DNA of 64,000 bases. Origin: Streptomyces sp. GQFP (GTDB lineage Bacteria > Actinomycetota > Actinomycetes > Streptomycetales > Streptomycetaceae). The first letter of the stretch is position 1; every line of letters starts with the position of its first letter. This document shows, piece by piece, positions 17,307 to 25,324 of this stretch. The notes under the pieces are model-generated. The model saw only the letters and a program-made list of their open reading frames with translations. It ran no database searches and was not told the DNA's origin. The translations under genes and the position numbers were made by a program. The stretch covers positions 6,944,001-7,008,000 of the forward strand of contig NZ_CP089312.1 of the NCBI RefSeq assembly GCF_021545335.1. Reading direction: 5' to 3'.

Positions 17307-19625
17307 ATGAGCGACACGATCACGTCAGGGTCGACCGACAAGGCGGGAGCTGCCCAGGAGGCTCGCCGCCCGCGCGACACCCCGGGCCGCGAGAGCGAGC
17401 CCGGAGCGGCCGAGGACCGGTTCCGGGGGCTGCTGGAAGCGGCCCCGGACGCGATGGTCATCGTGGACGACACCGGGATCATCAGGCTCGTCAACGCCCA
17501 GACCGAGGCTCTCTTCGGCTACCGGCGTGAAGAGCTTCTCGGCCACCCCGTCGAGATCCTCATCCCCGGCCGGTTCCACGCCCATCACGCCTCGCACCGC
17601 GACGGATACGCCGCCACCCGGCAGGTGCGGCCCATGGGAGCGGGGCTGGAACTGCACGGACTGCGCAAGGACGGGACCGAGTTCCCCGTCGAGATCAGCC
17701 TCAGCCCGCTGGAGACTGCCGACGGACTCCTCGTCTCCGCCGCCGTACGCGACGTCAGTGAACGCAAGGCTGCCGAGGAAAGGTTCCGGGCCCTGCTGGA
17801 GGCGGCCCCGGACGCGATGGTCATCGTGGACGACACCGGGATCATCAGGCTCGTCAACGCTCAGACCGAGGTTCTCTTCGGCTACCGACGGGATGAACTC
17901 CTCGGCCGTCCGGTGGAGTTGCTGGTGCCCGGCCGGTTCCAGGCCAACCACGGCCGGCACCGCGACGGATACGCCGCCACCCGGCAGGTGCGGCCCATGG
18001 GAGCGGGGCTGGAACTGCACGGACTGCGCAAGGACGGGACCGAGTTCCCCGTCGAGATCAGCCTCAGCCCGCTGGAGACTGCCGACGGACTCCTCGTCTC
18101 CGCCGCCGTACGCGATGTCAGCGAGCGCAAGGCCGCCGAAGCCCGTATCAATGAACTCGCCGCCCTGGTCGAGTCGTCCCAGGACGCGATCCTCGCCAAG
18201 ACTCTCGACGGCCGCATCACGTACTGGAACGCCGCCGCGCAGCGGATGTACGGCTACTCGGCCGAGGACGCCATCGGACGGCACGTGTCGATGCTGGCGT
18301 CGCCGGAGTGCAAGGACGAGGTCGTCATGCTGCTGGAGCGACTGCGGCAGGGCGAGAAGATCGAGCACTTCGAAACCCTGCGCGTCACCAGCAGCGGTGC
18401 CGCACTCGACGTCGACGTCACCCTGTGGCCGACCCGGGACATCACCGGAACAGTGATCGGCGCCTGCGCCATCATCCGCGACATCAGCGACCGCAAGCGT
18501 GCCGAGGCCGAACTCACCGAGTTGTACAGGCAGCAGAAGCACATCGCCCTCACCCTGCAGCGCAGCCTCATGGGTACTCCCCCCTCCATCCCCGGCCTGG
18601 CAGCTGCCAGCCGCTACCGGCCCGCCACCCAGGGCGCCGGCGTGGGCGGCGACTGGTTCGACCTGGTCCCGCTCGGCGCTGGCCGGGTCGGCGTCCTCAT
18701 CGGCGACGTGATGGGCCGGGGCCTGGAAGCGGCGTCCGTCATGGGCCAGTTGCGCTCAGCCGCCCATGCCCTGGCCAAGACCGGCATGCAGCCCCGCCAG
18801 CTCATGCAGGCTCTGGACGCGGTCGTCGCCGACCTGAATGTCCCCGACCAGTTGGTCACCTGCTGCTACCTGGTCATCGCCTCGGACGCCGGATCCGTCA
18901 CCCTGTGCTCGGCCGGCCACCTGCCCACCCTCGTCGCCACCCCCGGCGACGGCGCGCGCAGGCTTCTCGCGCCGGTGAACGCGCCCCTTGGCGTCGGCGG
19001 CATCCTCTACCAGCAGTCCAGGGCGGACATCCCGCCCGGAGCCACCCTCGTGCTGTACACCGACGGCCTGGTCGAAACCCCCGACAGCGACATCGAGGAC
19101 GAGATCGACAAGCTCACCACAGCCCTTGACGACGCGTTCACCCAAACCGACGGCCTCGACGCTGCCGCCGATCGCATCCTTGCCGCGCTGCTGCCCGACG
19201 CCGAGGGCCACGACGACGACGTCACCCTGCTGCTGGCCCAGCTCCCCGCCGCCCCGCTGGACACCGCCCGTACAGAACTGCCGGCCACCGCCTCCTCGGT
19301 GCCCGCGGGCCGCACCTTCGTAAGCGAGACCCTCGCCGCCTGGGACTGCCTCCAACAGACCGGCGACGCGAGACTGCTGGTCTCCGAGATCCTCACCAAC
19401 GCCGTCCAGCACGCGCAGGGCCCCCTCGTCCTCCACCTGCGTCGCACTGTCACCGAACTCGCCGTCGAGATCAGCGACCTCAGTCCGCACCTGCCCCAGC
19501 CACGGCTGGCCGCGCACGACGAGGAGTCCGGACGTGGCCTCATCCTCGTCGAAACCCTCGCCGCCGGCTGGGGCGTCCGCCCGGACGAACGCGGGAAGAC
19601 CACCTGGTTCACCCTCCGACTGTGA
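17307..19625 (+). CDS. triple-PAS sensor with SpoIIE phosphatase and HATPase domains
   Basis: 772 residues from ATG 17307 with only a weak TTGGGG upstream. The frame is open earlier, but that part covers the integrase relic. Two near-identical PAS domains (about residues 37-150 and 158-271, each with AAPDAMVIVDDTGIIRLVNA) precede a third, divergent PAS (about 278-395). The SpoIIE/PP2C phosphatase (about 405-645) has GGDWFDLVPL, IGDVMGRG, LYTDGLVETPDSD and DDDVTLLLAQ. A C-terminal GHKL/HATPase (about 660-772) has SEILTNAVQHA and GRGLILVETLA. Proteins of this kind combine anti-sigma kinase and phosphatase activities controlled by a sensor. PAS ligands (haem, flavin or other) cannot be assigned. 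Confidence 0.85.
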   Translation: MSDTITSGSTDKAGAAQEARRPRDTPGRESEPGAAEDRFRGLLEAAPDAMVIVDDTGIIRLVNAQTEALFGYRREELLGHPVEILIPGRFHAHHASHRDGYAATRQVRPMGAGLELHGLRKDGTEFPVEISLSPLETADGLLVSAAVRDVSERKAAEERFRALLEAAPDAMVIVDDTGIIRLVNAQTEVLFGYRRDELLGRPVELLVPGRFQANHGRHRDGYAATRQVRPMGAGLELHGLRKDGTEFPVEISLSPLETADGLLVSAAVRDVSERKAAEARINELAALVESSQDAILAKTLDGRITYWNAAAQRMYGYSAEDAIGRHVSMLASPECKDEVVMLLERLRQGEKIEHFETLRVTSSGAALDVDVTLWPTRDITGTVIGACAIIRDISDRKRAEAELTELYRQQKHIALTLQRSLMGTPPSIPGLAAASRYRPATQGAGVGGDWFDLVPLGAGRVGVLIGDVMGRGLEAASVMGQLRSAAHALAKTGMQPRQLMQALDAVVADLNVPDQLVTCCYLVIASDAGSVTLCSAGHLPTLVATPGDGARRLLAPVNAPLGVGGILYQQSRADIPPGATLVLYTDGLVETPDSDIEDEIDKLTTALDDAFTQTDGLDAAADRILAALLPDAEGHDDDVTLLLAQLPAAPLDTARTELPATASSVPAGRTFVSETLAAWDCLQQTGDARLLVSEILTNAVQHAQGPLVLHLRRTVTELAVEISDLSPHLPQPRLAAHDEESGRGLILVETLAAGWGVRPDERGKTTWFTLRL
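17594..18115 (+). repeat. tandem duplication of a PAS domain inside one gene
   Basis: The segment around 17594-17752 recurs at 17957-18115, 363 bp (121 codons) away, with about 158 bp identical by eye. Flanking parts of the two PAS copies are also very similar but show silent and missense changes. The pattern suggests recent duplication or gene conversion. Confidence 0.75.
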
Positions 19626-19639
19626 CCGGCAAGAAGCTC

Positions 19640-19939
19640 TGCATCCCGTAGCGGACTCGGCCTGGCGCCGGCAGTTGCTCGACCGGTACGCGACGGTGCG
19701 GATGTTCACCTCGCTGCCGGCCGAGGTAGTGCCTGGGGCACCACGGGCGCCTCGAAGGCTACGCGCCGGAATGCCCCTACGACGGCCGGCTCCGCGCTCT
19801 CGGCGATCACACACCCGTGTCCGTCACGAGCTGGCATCACGCTGCTGAACAGGCGCGGGACGCTTGCCGCCAGGCCGCACGCAGGTGGCCGGTACGCCTT
19901 CGGCGAGCCGTAGACGACCTGATCGCCGGCTACCGCTGA
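19640..19939 (+). pseudogene. relic, possibly Tn3-type transposase plus unknown coding fragment
   Basis: One frame begins DSAWRRQLLDRYATVRMF and continues to LPAEVVP, resembling the LLxRYxTVRxFLPLL segment of Tn3-family transposases. From about 19735 another frame reads GHHGRLEGYAPECPYDGRLR and goes on to RLRRAVDDLIAGYR-stop at 19939. Neither has a start. The assignment is tentative. No gene could be supported between 19940 and 20076. Confidence 0.3.
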
Positions 19940-20076
19940 CCAGGAGCCGCGTCACTGTTCGCTCGATCCCCGGAACTGGTGACGCCCACGTACGCATGGC
20001 CTCCGGTGCCGCACCTGGCCTACGGCATGGAGTACGACACTCCGGCGCCCGACTCTGTGGTCGAACAGCGTCGGCG

Positions 20077-20781
20077 TTATCTCTGCAAGGCGCTCCCCGC
20101 ACCTCCCGCTGCCACGGTCGTCGATTCCGGGTAACCGCCGTGCTCGGCAAGCTCGAACTCCACGTCCACAACGCCTTCGACGGCCCGCGCCAGGCGCGCG
20201 GCCACGGGGACCAAGGATGTGTCCCGGATGTACCCTCCGAGCTTCACGACTCCGTCCCGGACCTCTGTCCGGACACTCGACGCGGGTGTGGGGAAGAGGT
20301 ACGACACGACCTCCCTGCGGACATCCTCCGCGATCTCCTCGTCGTCCCGGAGGAACACCTTCAGCAGATCGGCGCGGCTGACGATGCCTTCCAGCATGCC
20401 CAGGTCGTTGACCACGGGAAGCCGTTTGATCTTGGCTCGGGCCATGGTCCGTGCGGCTTGGGCGAGTGTCGCGTTCGGGTGGGTGGTGAGGGCGGGAGCG
20501 GTCATCAGCTCACCGGCGGTCACCGCGCCGGCCTTGGTGAGGTCGGGCAGGCGCCGCAGTTGGGTGTACCGGTCCGGGTCGCTGTCGCGGAACTCCTCCT
20601 TGGGCAGGAGGTCGGCCTCGGAGACGACGCCGACGACGCGGCCCTCGCCCTCCAGCACGGGCAGGGCGCTGACTTTCCAGTCCTGCATCGTCCGCACGAC
20701 CTCCTTGAAGCCTGCCTCGCGGCCGACGGCGGTGACCGTGTGGGTCATGACATCGCTCACGATGTGCGGCGTGCCGTGCAT
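20077..20781 (-). CDS. CBS-BON domain protein
   Basis: 234 residues from ATG 20781 with CAGGAG upstream. Two CBS repeats (about residues 8-70, VSDVMTHTVTAVGREAGFKE; about 95-150, LMTAPALTTHPNATLAQAAR) are separated by the conserved LLPKEEFRDSDPDRYTQLRR. A BON-like C-terminal domain (about 165-225, VRDGVVKLGGYIRDTSLVPV) follows. CBS pairs bind adenine nucleotides and usually sense energy charge; the DosR-regulated Hrp1 of mycobacteria is a related small CBS protein. Paralogues at 55704 and 58126 share the same linker. It follows the cNMP-binding gene by 47 bp on the same strand, with a DosR-like box upstream of that gene. Confidence 0.85.
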   Translation of the reverse strand: MHGTPHIVSDVMTHTVTAVGREAGFKEVVRTMQDWKVSALPVLEGEGRVVGVVSEADLLPKEEFRDSDPDRYTQLRRLPDLTKAGAVTAGELMTAPALTTHPNATLAQAARTMARAKIKRLPVVNDLGMLEGIVSRADLLKVFLRDDEEIAEDVRREVVSYLFPTPASSVRTEVRDGVVKLGGYIRDTSLVPVAARLARAVEGVVDVEFELAEHGGYPESTTVAAGGAGSALQR

Positions 20782-20828
20782 GATGGCTCCTGGGTCGTGT
20801 CGGATCGGCCGTGCCGGATTTGGTGTGG

Positions 20829-21293
20829 TCACAGGGTGCTGCCGCTGCCGTACGGGGCGTACAGGTCCAGCAGCCGGGTGCGGGCCGAGCGCAGCCGGTG
20901 GGCGAGGATGTCGCCCACCCACTGGGCGACCGCGTGGCCCAGAGCGGGGTCGTCCTGGCACATCGCGCGAACGGCGACGGCGTCGAACTCGTACGCCCGT
21001 ACAGGCGTCGTGGTCTCTGCGCCCAGGTGCCAGGCGTGCGGTGTGAACAGCCAGGACCAGCCGACGAGTTCGTTGTGTCCGAGGCTCTCGATGACGGCGG
21101 CCCGGCGGCCGGGGACACGCATGTCGAGGTCGATCGTGCCGGTGCGGATGATCCAGAACCGGTCGGCGCGTCCGCCCTCCTCGAAGAGGCGGAATCCCTG
21201 CGGGAACGACACCTCACGGGCGATACGCATCAACCGGTGCCGGTGCTCGGCGGGCAGCGCCCGCAGCATGCTGGGGGTGGGCGAAGCGTTCAT
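20829..21293 (-). CDS. cyclic nucleotide-binding (Crp-like) protein lacking an HTH
   Basis: 154 residues from ATG 21293. Residues about 10-130 form a single cNMP-binding beta-barrel: VSFPQGFRLFEEGGRADRFW, IDLDMRVPGRRAAVIESLG, LVGWSWLF and TTTPVRAYEFDAVAVRAM. The chain ends after the C-helix (LAHRLRSARTRLLDLY), so there is no DNA-binding domain. Stand-alone barrels like this may relay a small-molecule or redox signal to partners. A GGGCCACCCGGCCC site lies 69 bp upstream and the CBS gene follows, so the pair is probably one dormancy operon. Confidence 0.8.
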   Translation of the reverse strand: MNASPTPSMLRALPAEHRHRLMRIAREVSFPQGFRLFEEGGRADRFWIIRTGTIDLDMRVPGRRAAVIESLGHNELVGWSWLFTPHAWHLGAETTTPVRAYEFDAVAVRAMCQDDPALGHAVAQWVGDILAHRLRSARTRLLDLYAPYGSGSTL

Positions 21294-21362
21294 GACGGGC
21301 CTCCAGGACGGGCGTACTCACCTGCCATGTCCAGCGTGCGCCCGTACTCCGGCGCGAACCAT

Positions 21363-21376
21363 GGGCCACCCGGCCC
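21363..21376. promoter_or_regulatory. DosR/OsdR-like box, GGGCCACCCGGCCC
   Basis: 14-bp near-palindrome 69 bp upstream of the cNMP-binding gene (minus) and 119 bp upstream of the small membrane gene at 21496 (plus). It could serve both divergent genes. Confidence 0.5.
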
Positions 21377-21495
21377 CACGGCCTGGCCACCCGGCACCGC
21401 ACGAGAGCCCTTCGGCGCCCTGTGCCGCCGCCTGCCCCGATGTTCGATGAAGACGTGACGCACGTGAGGCAACTCGCTGGAAGGGAGTGGGCACC

Positions 21496-21699
21496 GTGGG
21501 TACGACACTGACGCCGGACTTCTGGAGGCTGTTCGCCGTCCTCCTGGTGATCGCCACGGCGGTGACCTTCGTGGTCAGTGCCATGCTCGACGCGCTGGCG
21601 TTGCGGATGCTGCGCCGACGCGCCGCGCACGGCCGGCCGCCGGGCACGCGGGCGACAGACCTCGCCCACCGGTCCGGCCGGACTCCGGTGCATCACTGA
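21496..21699 (+). CDS. small single-helix membrane protein
   Basis: 67 residues from GTG 21496 with AAGGGAG about 8 bp upstream; a GTG at 21487 is the alternative. GTTLTPDFWRLFAVLLVIAT forms the start of one transmembrane helix, followed by ALALRMLRRR and a basic, disordered tail. A clear paralogue lies at 59978 (GTSLTPEFWQLFTVLLVAA), also beside a DosR-like box. The family is unnamed as far as I can tell but is evidently part of this island. Confidence 0.6.
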   Translation: MGTTLTPDFWRLFAVLLVIATAVTFVVSAMLDALALRMLRRRAAHGRPPGTRATDLAHRSGRTPVHH

Positions 21700-21749
21700 G
21701 CTGGAGGACAACGCGACGCCGTGCCGGCGGGAATCGCCGCCCGCGTACT

Positions 21750-23162
21750 TCAGGGCCGGCGAGTGCTGTGATCCTGCACGGCAATGCCCTGCCGCTCCGC
21801 CCACCGGTACAGGGCGCCGGGGAAGTGCGGCGTCCTCTTGTCACTCACCAGGTCACCCTCGCGGGTGGTGTACACCGACTCGATCTGACCGAACCGGCGT
21901 CCCAGCCGCGTCAGCAGCAGGTCGGTGGCCCGGAACAGGGCCGGTCCCGGCTGGGGAAAGTCCTCCACGAAGGCGCCGATCTCGGCCGAGGCATACCCGG
22001 CCGGCCTGCTGCCCGACGTCAGCCGGACTGGCACAGGCGCCCGGGAGACGGTACCTGCGAGGCCCTCGGGCGGGGGGCCGGTCAGGGTGATGCGGATCGC
22101 GCACCCGCCAAGGACACCCGCACGGTCCACCGCGTGTCGGCCCAGCAGGCCGAGCGCCGACACCACCACCTCGGTCAGCTCACCCGTGCTGAGCGTCAAC
22201 GGCCGTTGACTGCCTGCCACTTCCTCGTTGTCGCCGTACCAAACGCGGTCTGCTTGGGGCGACAGCGGATACGCCACACCGGCACTGCCGTCGTCCGTGA
22301 AGACGGCGATCACCTGGCGGGGGGAGCCCGGGTCCTGGCGTGCGACGAAGCCGTCCGCCACAGGCTCCACCTCGTTGAACGTGGTGTGCGGCTCCTCCAG
22401 CAGGGTGGTCTCCGTGCGGAGTTGACGCTGGTAGCGCTCGAAGGCCGACCTGTCCCAGGGCACCGTTCCGGGAGCGTGCGGCACCAGGGTGACGGTGAGA
22501 TCCGGTTTGGCCGGCACCGGTGCCGACGTACGGACGGGGCTGAAGCCCTTCTGCTCCTCGATGGCGTCCAGCAGCTGGTCGTGGCGCAGTTCACGCTGTG
22601 CGTGGCGGTTCTGTTTGTCGAGGAAGGCCGTCTCCACCTCGGTCGGATTCATGAACCGGGTGCGCGAACCGGACCGCACGGGGAATCGCAGGCAGCCGTC
22701 CCGGAGATCGGTGAGGCCCAGTACGGCGTGCGGGGAGCGTGGGCTGGGCGGCACCATCACCAGGGCGAAGCCCAGCGGTACCTGGCCGTCGGGCGTGTGC
22801 GTCTCCTTGGCGAAGTGGATGTCGACGTCGAGGATCGGCGCCGTCCGTGAGGCCAGGGTCTCGTTGTAGCGGCGGCGCAGTCCGTCGGTGAGCTGGATCG
22901 GGGACGCGTGGACGGGGATCGAGGTCTTCCGGTCGTCCTGGAGCCCGAGGATGAGGACCCCGCCGGTGGAGTTCGCGAACGCGGCGATGTCCTTGGCCAG
23001 TTCGCCTCCGCCCTCCGTGCCATTGGCGTGCGGTTCGAGCTTGTGGTCGAGGTCCTGGCCCTCGGCGGCGAGGGGGTTGTTCAGCAACTTCCGCACGTCG
23101 TCGGCCGTGGCCTGGGCGGGGTCTGCGCCGAGCAGTGTGGCCAGGCGGCGGTAGTACGACAT
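21750..23162 (-). CDS. AlbA_2/Schlafen-type ATP-binding domain protein
   Basis: 470 residues from ATG 23162. Residues about 25-170 form an AlbA_2 (formerly AAA_4, divergent Schlafen-like) domain: QDLDHKLEPHANGTEGGGEL, KDIAAFANSTGGVLILGLQD, then DLRDGCLRFPVRSGSRTRFM near 180. The remaining 280 residues are unassigned; the segment NEVEPVADGFVARQDPGSPR and later beta-rich parts could be a sensor or ligand domain. AlbA_2 proteins are often linked to transcription control or nucleic-acid processing; the activity of this type is not well defined. It has no ribosome-binding site of note and no DosR-like box. Confidence 0.75.
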   Translation of the reverse strand: MSYYRRLATLLGADPAQATADDVRKLLNNPLAAEGQDLDHKLEPHANGTEGGGELAKDIAAFANSTGGVLILGLQDDRKTSIPVHASPIQLTDGLRRRYNETLASRTAPILDVDIHFAKETHTPDGQVPLGFALVMVPPSPRSPHAVLGLTDLRDGCLRFPVRSGSRTRFMNPTEVETAFLDKQNRHAQRELRHDQLLDAIEEQKGFSPVRTSAPVPAKPDLTVTLVPHAPGTVPWDRSAFERYQRQLRTETTLLEEPHTTFNEVEPVADGFVARQDPGSPRQVIAVFTDDGSAGVAYPLSPQADRVWYGDNEEVAGSQRPLTLSTGELTEVVVSALGLLGRHAVDRAGVLGGCAIRITLTGPPPEGLAGTVSRAPVPVRLTSGSRPAGYASAEIGAFVEDFPQPGPALFRATDLLLTRLGRRFGQIESVYTTREGDLVSDKRTPHFPGALYRWAERQGIAVQDHSTRRP

Positions 23163-23262
23163 GTCGGCACGATAGCGGCAGGGCCGGGAACAGTGCTTCA
23201 CGTTTTTGCGGCCGATGAGCTGCGGCCGGCGGGTGGGCTTCGGCGCATGACCGGCAGGCGTT

Positions 23263-23276
23263 GGGCCGAAGGGTCC
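23263..23276 (+). promoter_or_regulatory. DosR/OsdR-like box, GGGCCGAAGGGTCC
   Basis: Imperfect copy of the island's 14-bp palindrome, 105 bp upstream of the USP gene at 23382. Confidence 0.4.
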
Positions 23277-23381
23277 CTCGAAGGGGCTGGGCGGCCCCTG
23301 GTCGCGTGGGTGTCCCTGCACGAGGCTCGGCAGGAGACCGGGCAGGCCGAGTAGGCCCGGCAGCCACAGGAGGAGCCCACC

Positions 23382-24290
23382 ATGCTTCGGCACATCACCA
23401 CGGGAATCGACGGATCCGCCGAGAGTCTCGCCGCCGCGCACTGGGCGGCCCGTGAGGCGGTGCGTCGCGGCGTTGCACTCAACCTCGTGCACGCCTGGAC
23501 GCTGCACCCGCATCCCGCACCCTTCGTACCCGCGGACCGGAGCGAGCGGAGCTGGGCCGAGGAGACCCTGGACACGGCGCTGGGCGGTATCCGCGCCGCG
23601 CACCCCGGGCTGCGGATCGTCGAGCGGCTGGTGCGCGACTCCGCGGTGGACGCCCTTCTCACGGAGGCCGAGGAGGCGGAACTGCTCGTGCTCGGGTCCC
23701 GTGGTCTCGGCGGCGTCGCGGGATTCATGACCGGCTCGGTGTCCCAACGGGTCATCGCCAGGTCCGCCCGCCCGGTCGTGCTCGTACGGGCGGGCGATTC
23801 CTCCGCCGATGAACACCTGTCGGTTTCGGACGGTGTCGCGCCGGACGAGATCCCTGAGACCCCGTACCGCGATGTCGTCCTGGGGCTGGACACCCGGCAC
23901 CCCTGCGACGAACTGATCGACTTCGCCTTCACGTCCGCCCGGCGCCGCAGCGCCGCGCTGCACGTGATCCACGCCTTCAGCGCCCCGCCCTTCCACGTCG
24001 CCGACGGCGGCCCGGTCCCGCCCACCGGCCCCGAGCTGCTCGCCGCCCAGGAACACACCGTGGTCGCGGTGCTGCGCCCGTGGAGCGAGAAGTATCCCGA
24101 GGTCCGGGTGACCGAGGCCGTCTCCGAGGGACGGGCCGTGACCGCGCTGGTGCGGGCGTCGGCCGGAGCCTCCCTCGTCGTGGTGGGGCGCAGGCCACGG
24201 GACAGCCGCCTCGGCCCGCACATCGGCGCCGTCACCCACGCGGTACTGCACCACGTCGGATGCCCCGTGGCCGTCGTCCCACACGACTGA
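23382..24290 (+). CDS. tandem universal stress protein
   Basis: 302 residues from ATG 23382 with CAGGAGG upstream. It has two USP folds (about residues 1-140 and 160-302). The first has GIDGSAESLAAAHWAAREAV and the ATP-binding pattern GSRGLGGVAGFMTGSVS (G-2x-G-9x-G-S). The second keeps VVVGRRP and HAVLHHVGCPVAVVPHD but lacks the full glycine pattern. Tandem USPs of this type are induced by hypoxia and NO in mycobacteria through DosR (for example Rv2623). The closest paralogue in the window is at 29765. The next USP gene starts 53 bp downstream and is likely co-transcribed. Confidence 0.85.
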   Translation: MLRHITTGIDGSAESLAAAHWAAREAVRRGVALNLVHAWTLHPHPAPFVPADRSERSWAEETLDTALGGIRAAHPGLRIVERLVRDSAVDALLTEAEEAELLVLGSRGLGGVAGFMTGSVSQRVIARSARPVVLVRAGDSSADEHLSVSDGVAPDEIPETPYRDVVLGLDTRHPCDELIDFAFTSARRRSAALHVIHAFSAPPFHVADGGPVPPTGPELLAAQEHTVVAVLRPWSEKYPEVRVTEAVSEGRAVTALVRASAGASLVVVGRRPRDSRLGPHIGAVTHAVLHHVGCPVAVVPHD

Positions 24291-24343
24291 ACCCGCGCCG
24301 TGAGAGTGCTCCGGGCACCGGCGGCGCCAGGGAAGGAGGAGTC

Positions 24344-25174
24344 ATGACCACGCGCCACGTCGTCGTCGGTGTGGACGGCTCCGTCGTCGCTGTACGAGCA
24401 CTGGATCTGGCCGCCGACGAGGCGGCCCTGCGCACCACCACTCTGGAGATCGTGTACGCCGTGCCCGACCTCGACGAGGCCTGGCCGGTGCTGGCGTCTG
24501 CCGCCTCCCGGGTGGCCCACCGCCATCCGGGCCTGCCGGTCGTCACCCTCCCCGCCGAGGGGCACCCGGCGGCTGTGCTGGCGGAACGCGGACGTGAGGC
24601 CGCGCTGACCGTCGTCGCCCGCCGGAGCCCCGTCGGACTCGCGGGTACGGTGTTCGGCTCGGTGAGCCGGCGCCTGGCCACGCACGCGCACGGCCCGCTG
24701 CTGGTCGTACGCGGCGACTCCCCGCCGCACCTGCACAACGAGGTACTGCTTGTCCTCGACGCCGAGGACGACGCCGACCCGGCCGCGTACGCCATCCACG
24801 AAGCGGGTCTTCGCAGCGCGGAGCTGCGCATCATCCGGGCCCCGGCGCATCGGTACCCGGCTTCGGCGCCGGTGCCGCGCCGCCGAAGCGAAGCCTCCGC
24901 GTCACACGTCGTCCCGGCCGGCGATGTGCTGGTGGGACAGGGCGAGCGGTACCCGCGCGTCCACAGGGAGACCCAGGACGCCGGCCCCGCTTCGACGCAG
25001 GCCCTGCTGGAGGCCACCCGTACGGCCGACCTCGTCGTCATCGGCTGCCGACCTGGTCCGGGCGGCCATGGACGCCACCTCGGTTCAGGGACCCGCACGT
25101 TGCTGAATCGGGCCCACTGCCCGGTGCTGGTGGTTACCGCCGGGCAGGAGAGCACCACGCCCTCCCCCACGTGA
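24344..25174 (+). CDS. tandem universal stress protein (degenerate ATP site)
   Basis: 276 residues from ATG 24344 (GGAAGGAGG upstream). Domain 1 has VVVGVDGSVVAVRALDLAAD, but where paralogues show G-x-x-G it reads ARRSPVGLAGTVFGSVS, so the nucleotide site is probably weakened. Domain 2 ends ALLEATRTADLVVIGCRPGP, then LLNRAHCPVLVVTAG. It pairs in sequence with the USP at 47080 (VAVRALDWASDEA). Likely role: stress or dormancy protein, cytoplasmic, perhaps nucleotide-independent. Confidence 0.8.
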   Translation: MTTRHVVVGVDGSVVAVRALDLAADEAALRTTTLEIVYAVPDLDEAWPVLASAASRVAHRHPGLPVVTLPAEGHPAAVLAERGREAALTVVARRSPVGLAGTVFGSVSRRLATHAHGPLLVVRGDSPPHLHNEVLLVLDAEDDADPAAYAIHEAGLRSAELRIIRAPAHRYPASAPVPRRRSEASASHVVPAGDVLVGQGERYPRVHRETQDAGPASTQALLEATRTADLVVIGCRPGPGGHGRHLGSGTRTLLNRAHCPVLVVTAGQESTTPSPT

Positions 25175-25192
25175 ACAGATGCACGCCGGCAT

Positions 25193-25206
25193 GGGCCGAA
25201 CGGCCC
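25193..25206 (+). promoter_or_regulatory. DosR/OsdR-like box, perfect palindrome GGGCCGAACGGCCC
   Basis: Exact 14-bp inverted repeat with a 2-bp AA centre, 118 bp upstream of pflB. One of seven exact copies of GGGCCG-NN-CGGCCC in the window. Confidence 0.6.
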
Positions 25207-25324
25207 CACGGGCAGGGACGGACGGCGAGGTTGGGGTGCGCTGCCTGGCCCTCCCGGCGGCCGTCGCGCCTCACGAGTATCGAAAGCAAGGCATTCCCGT
25301 GCGAAGTGAGGGAGAGAACCGGCG

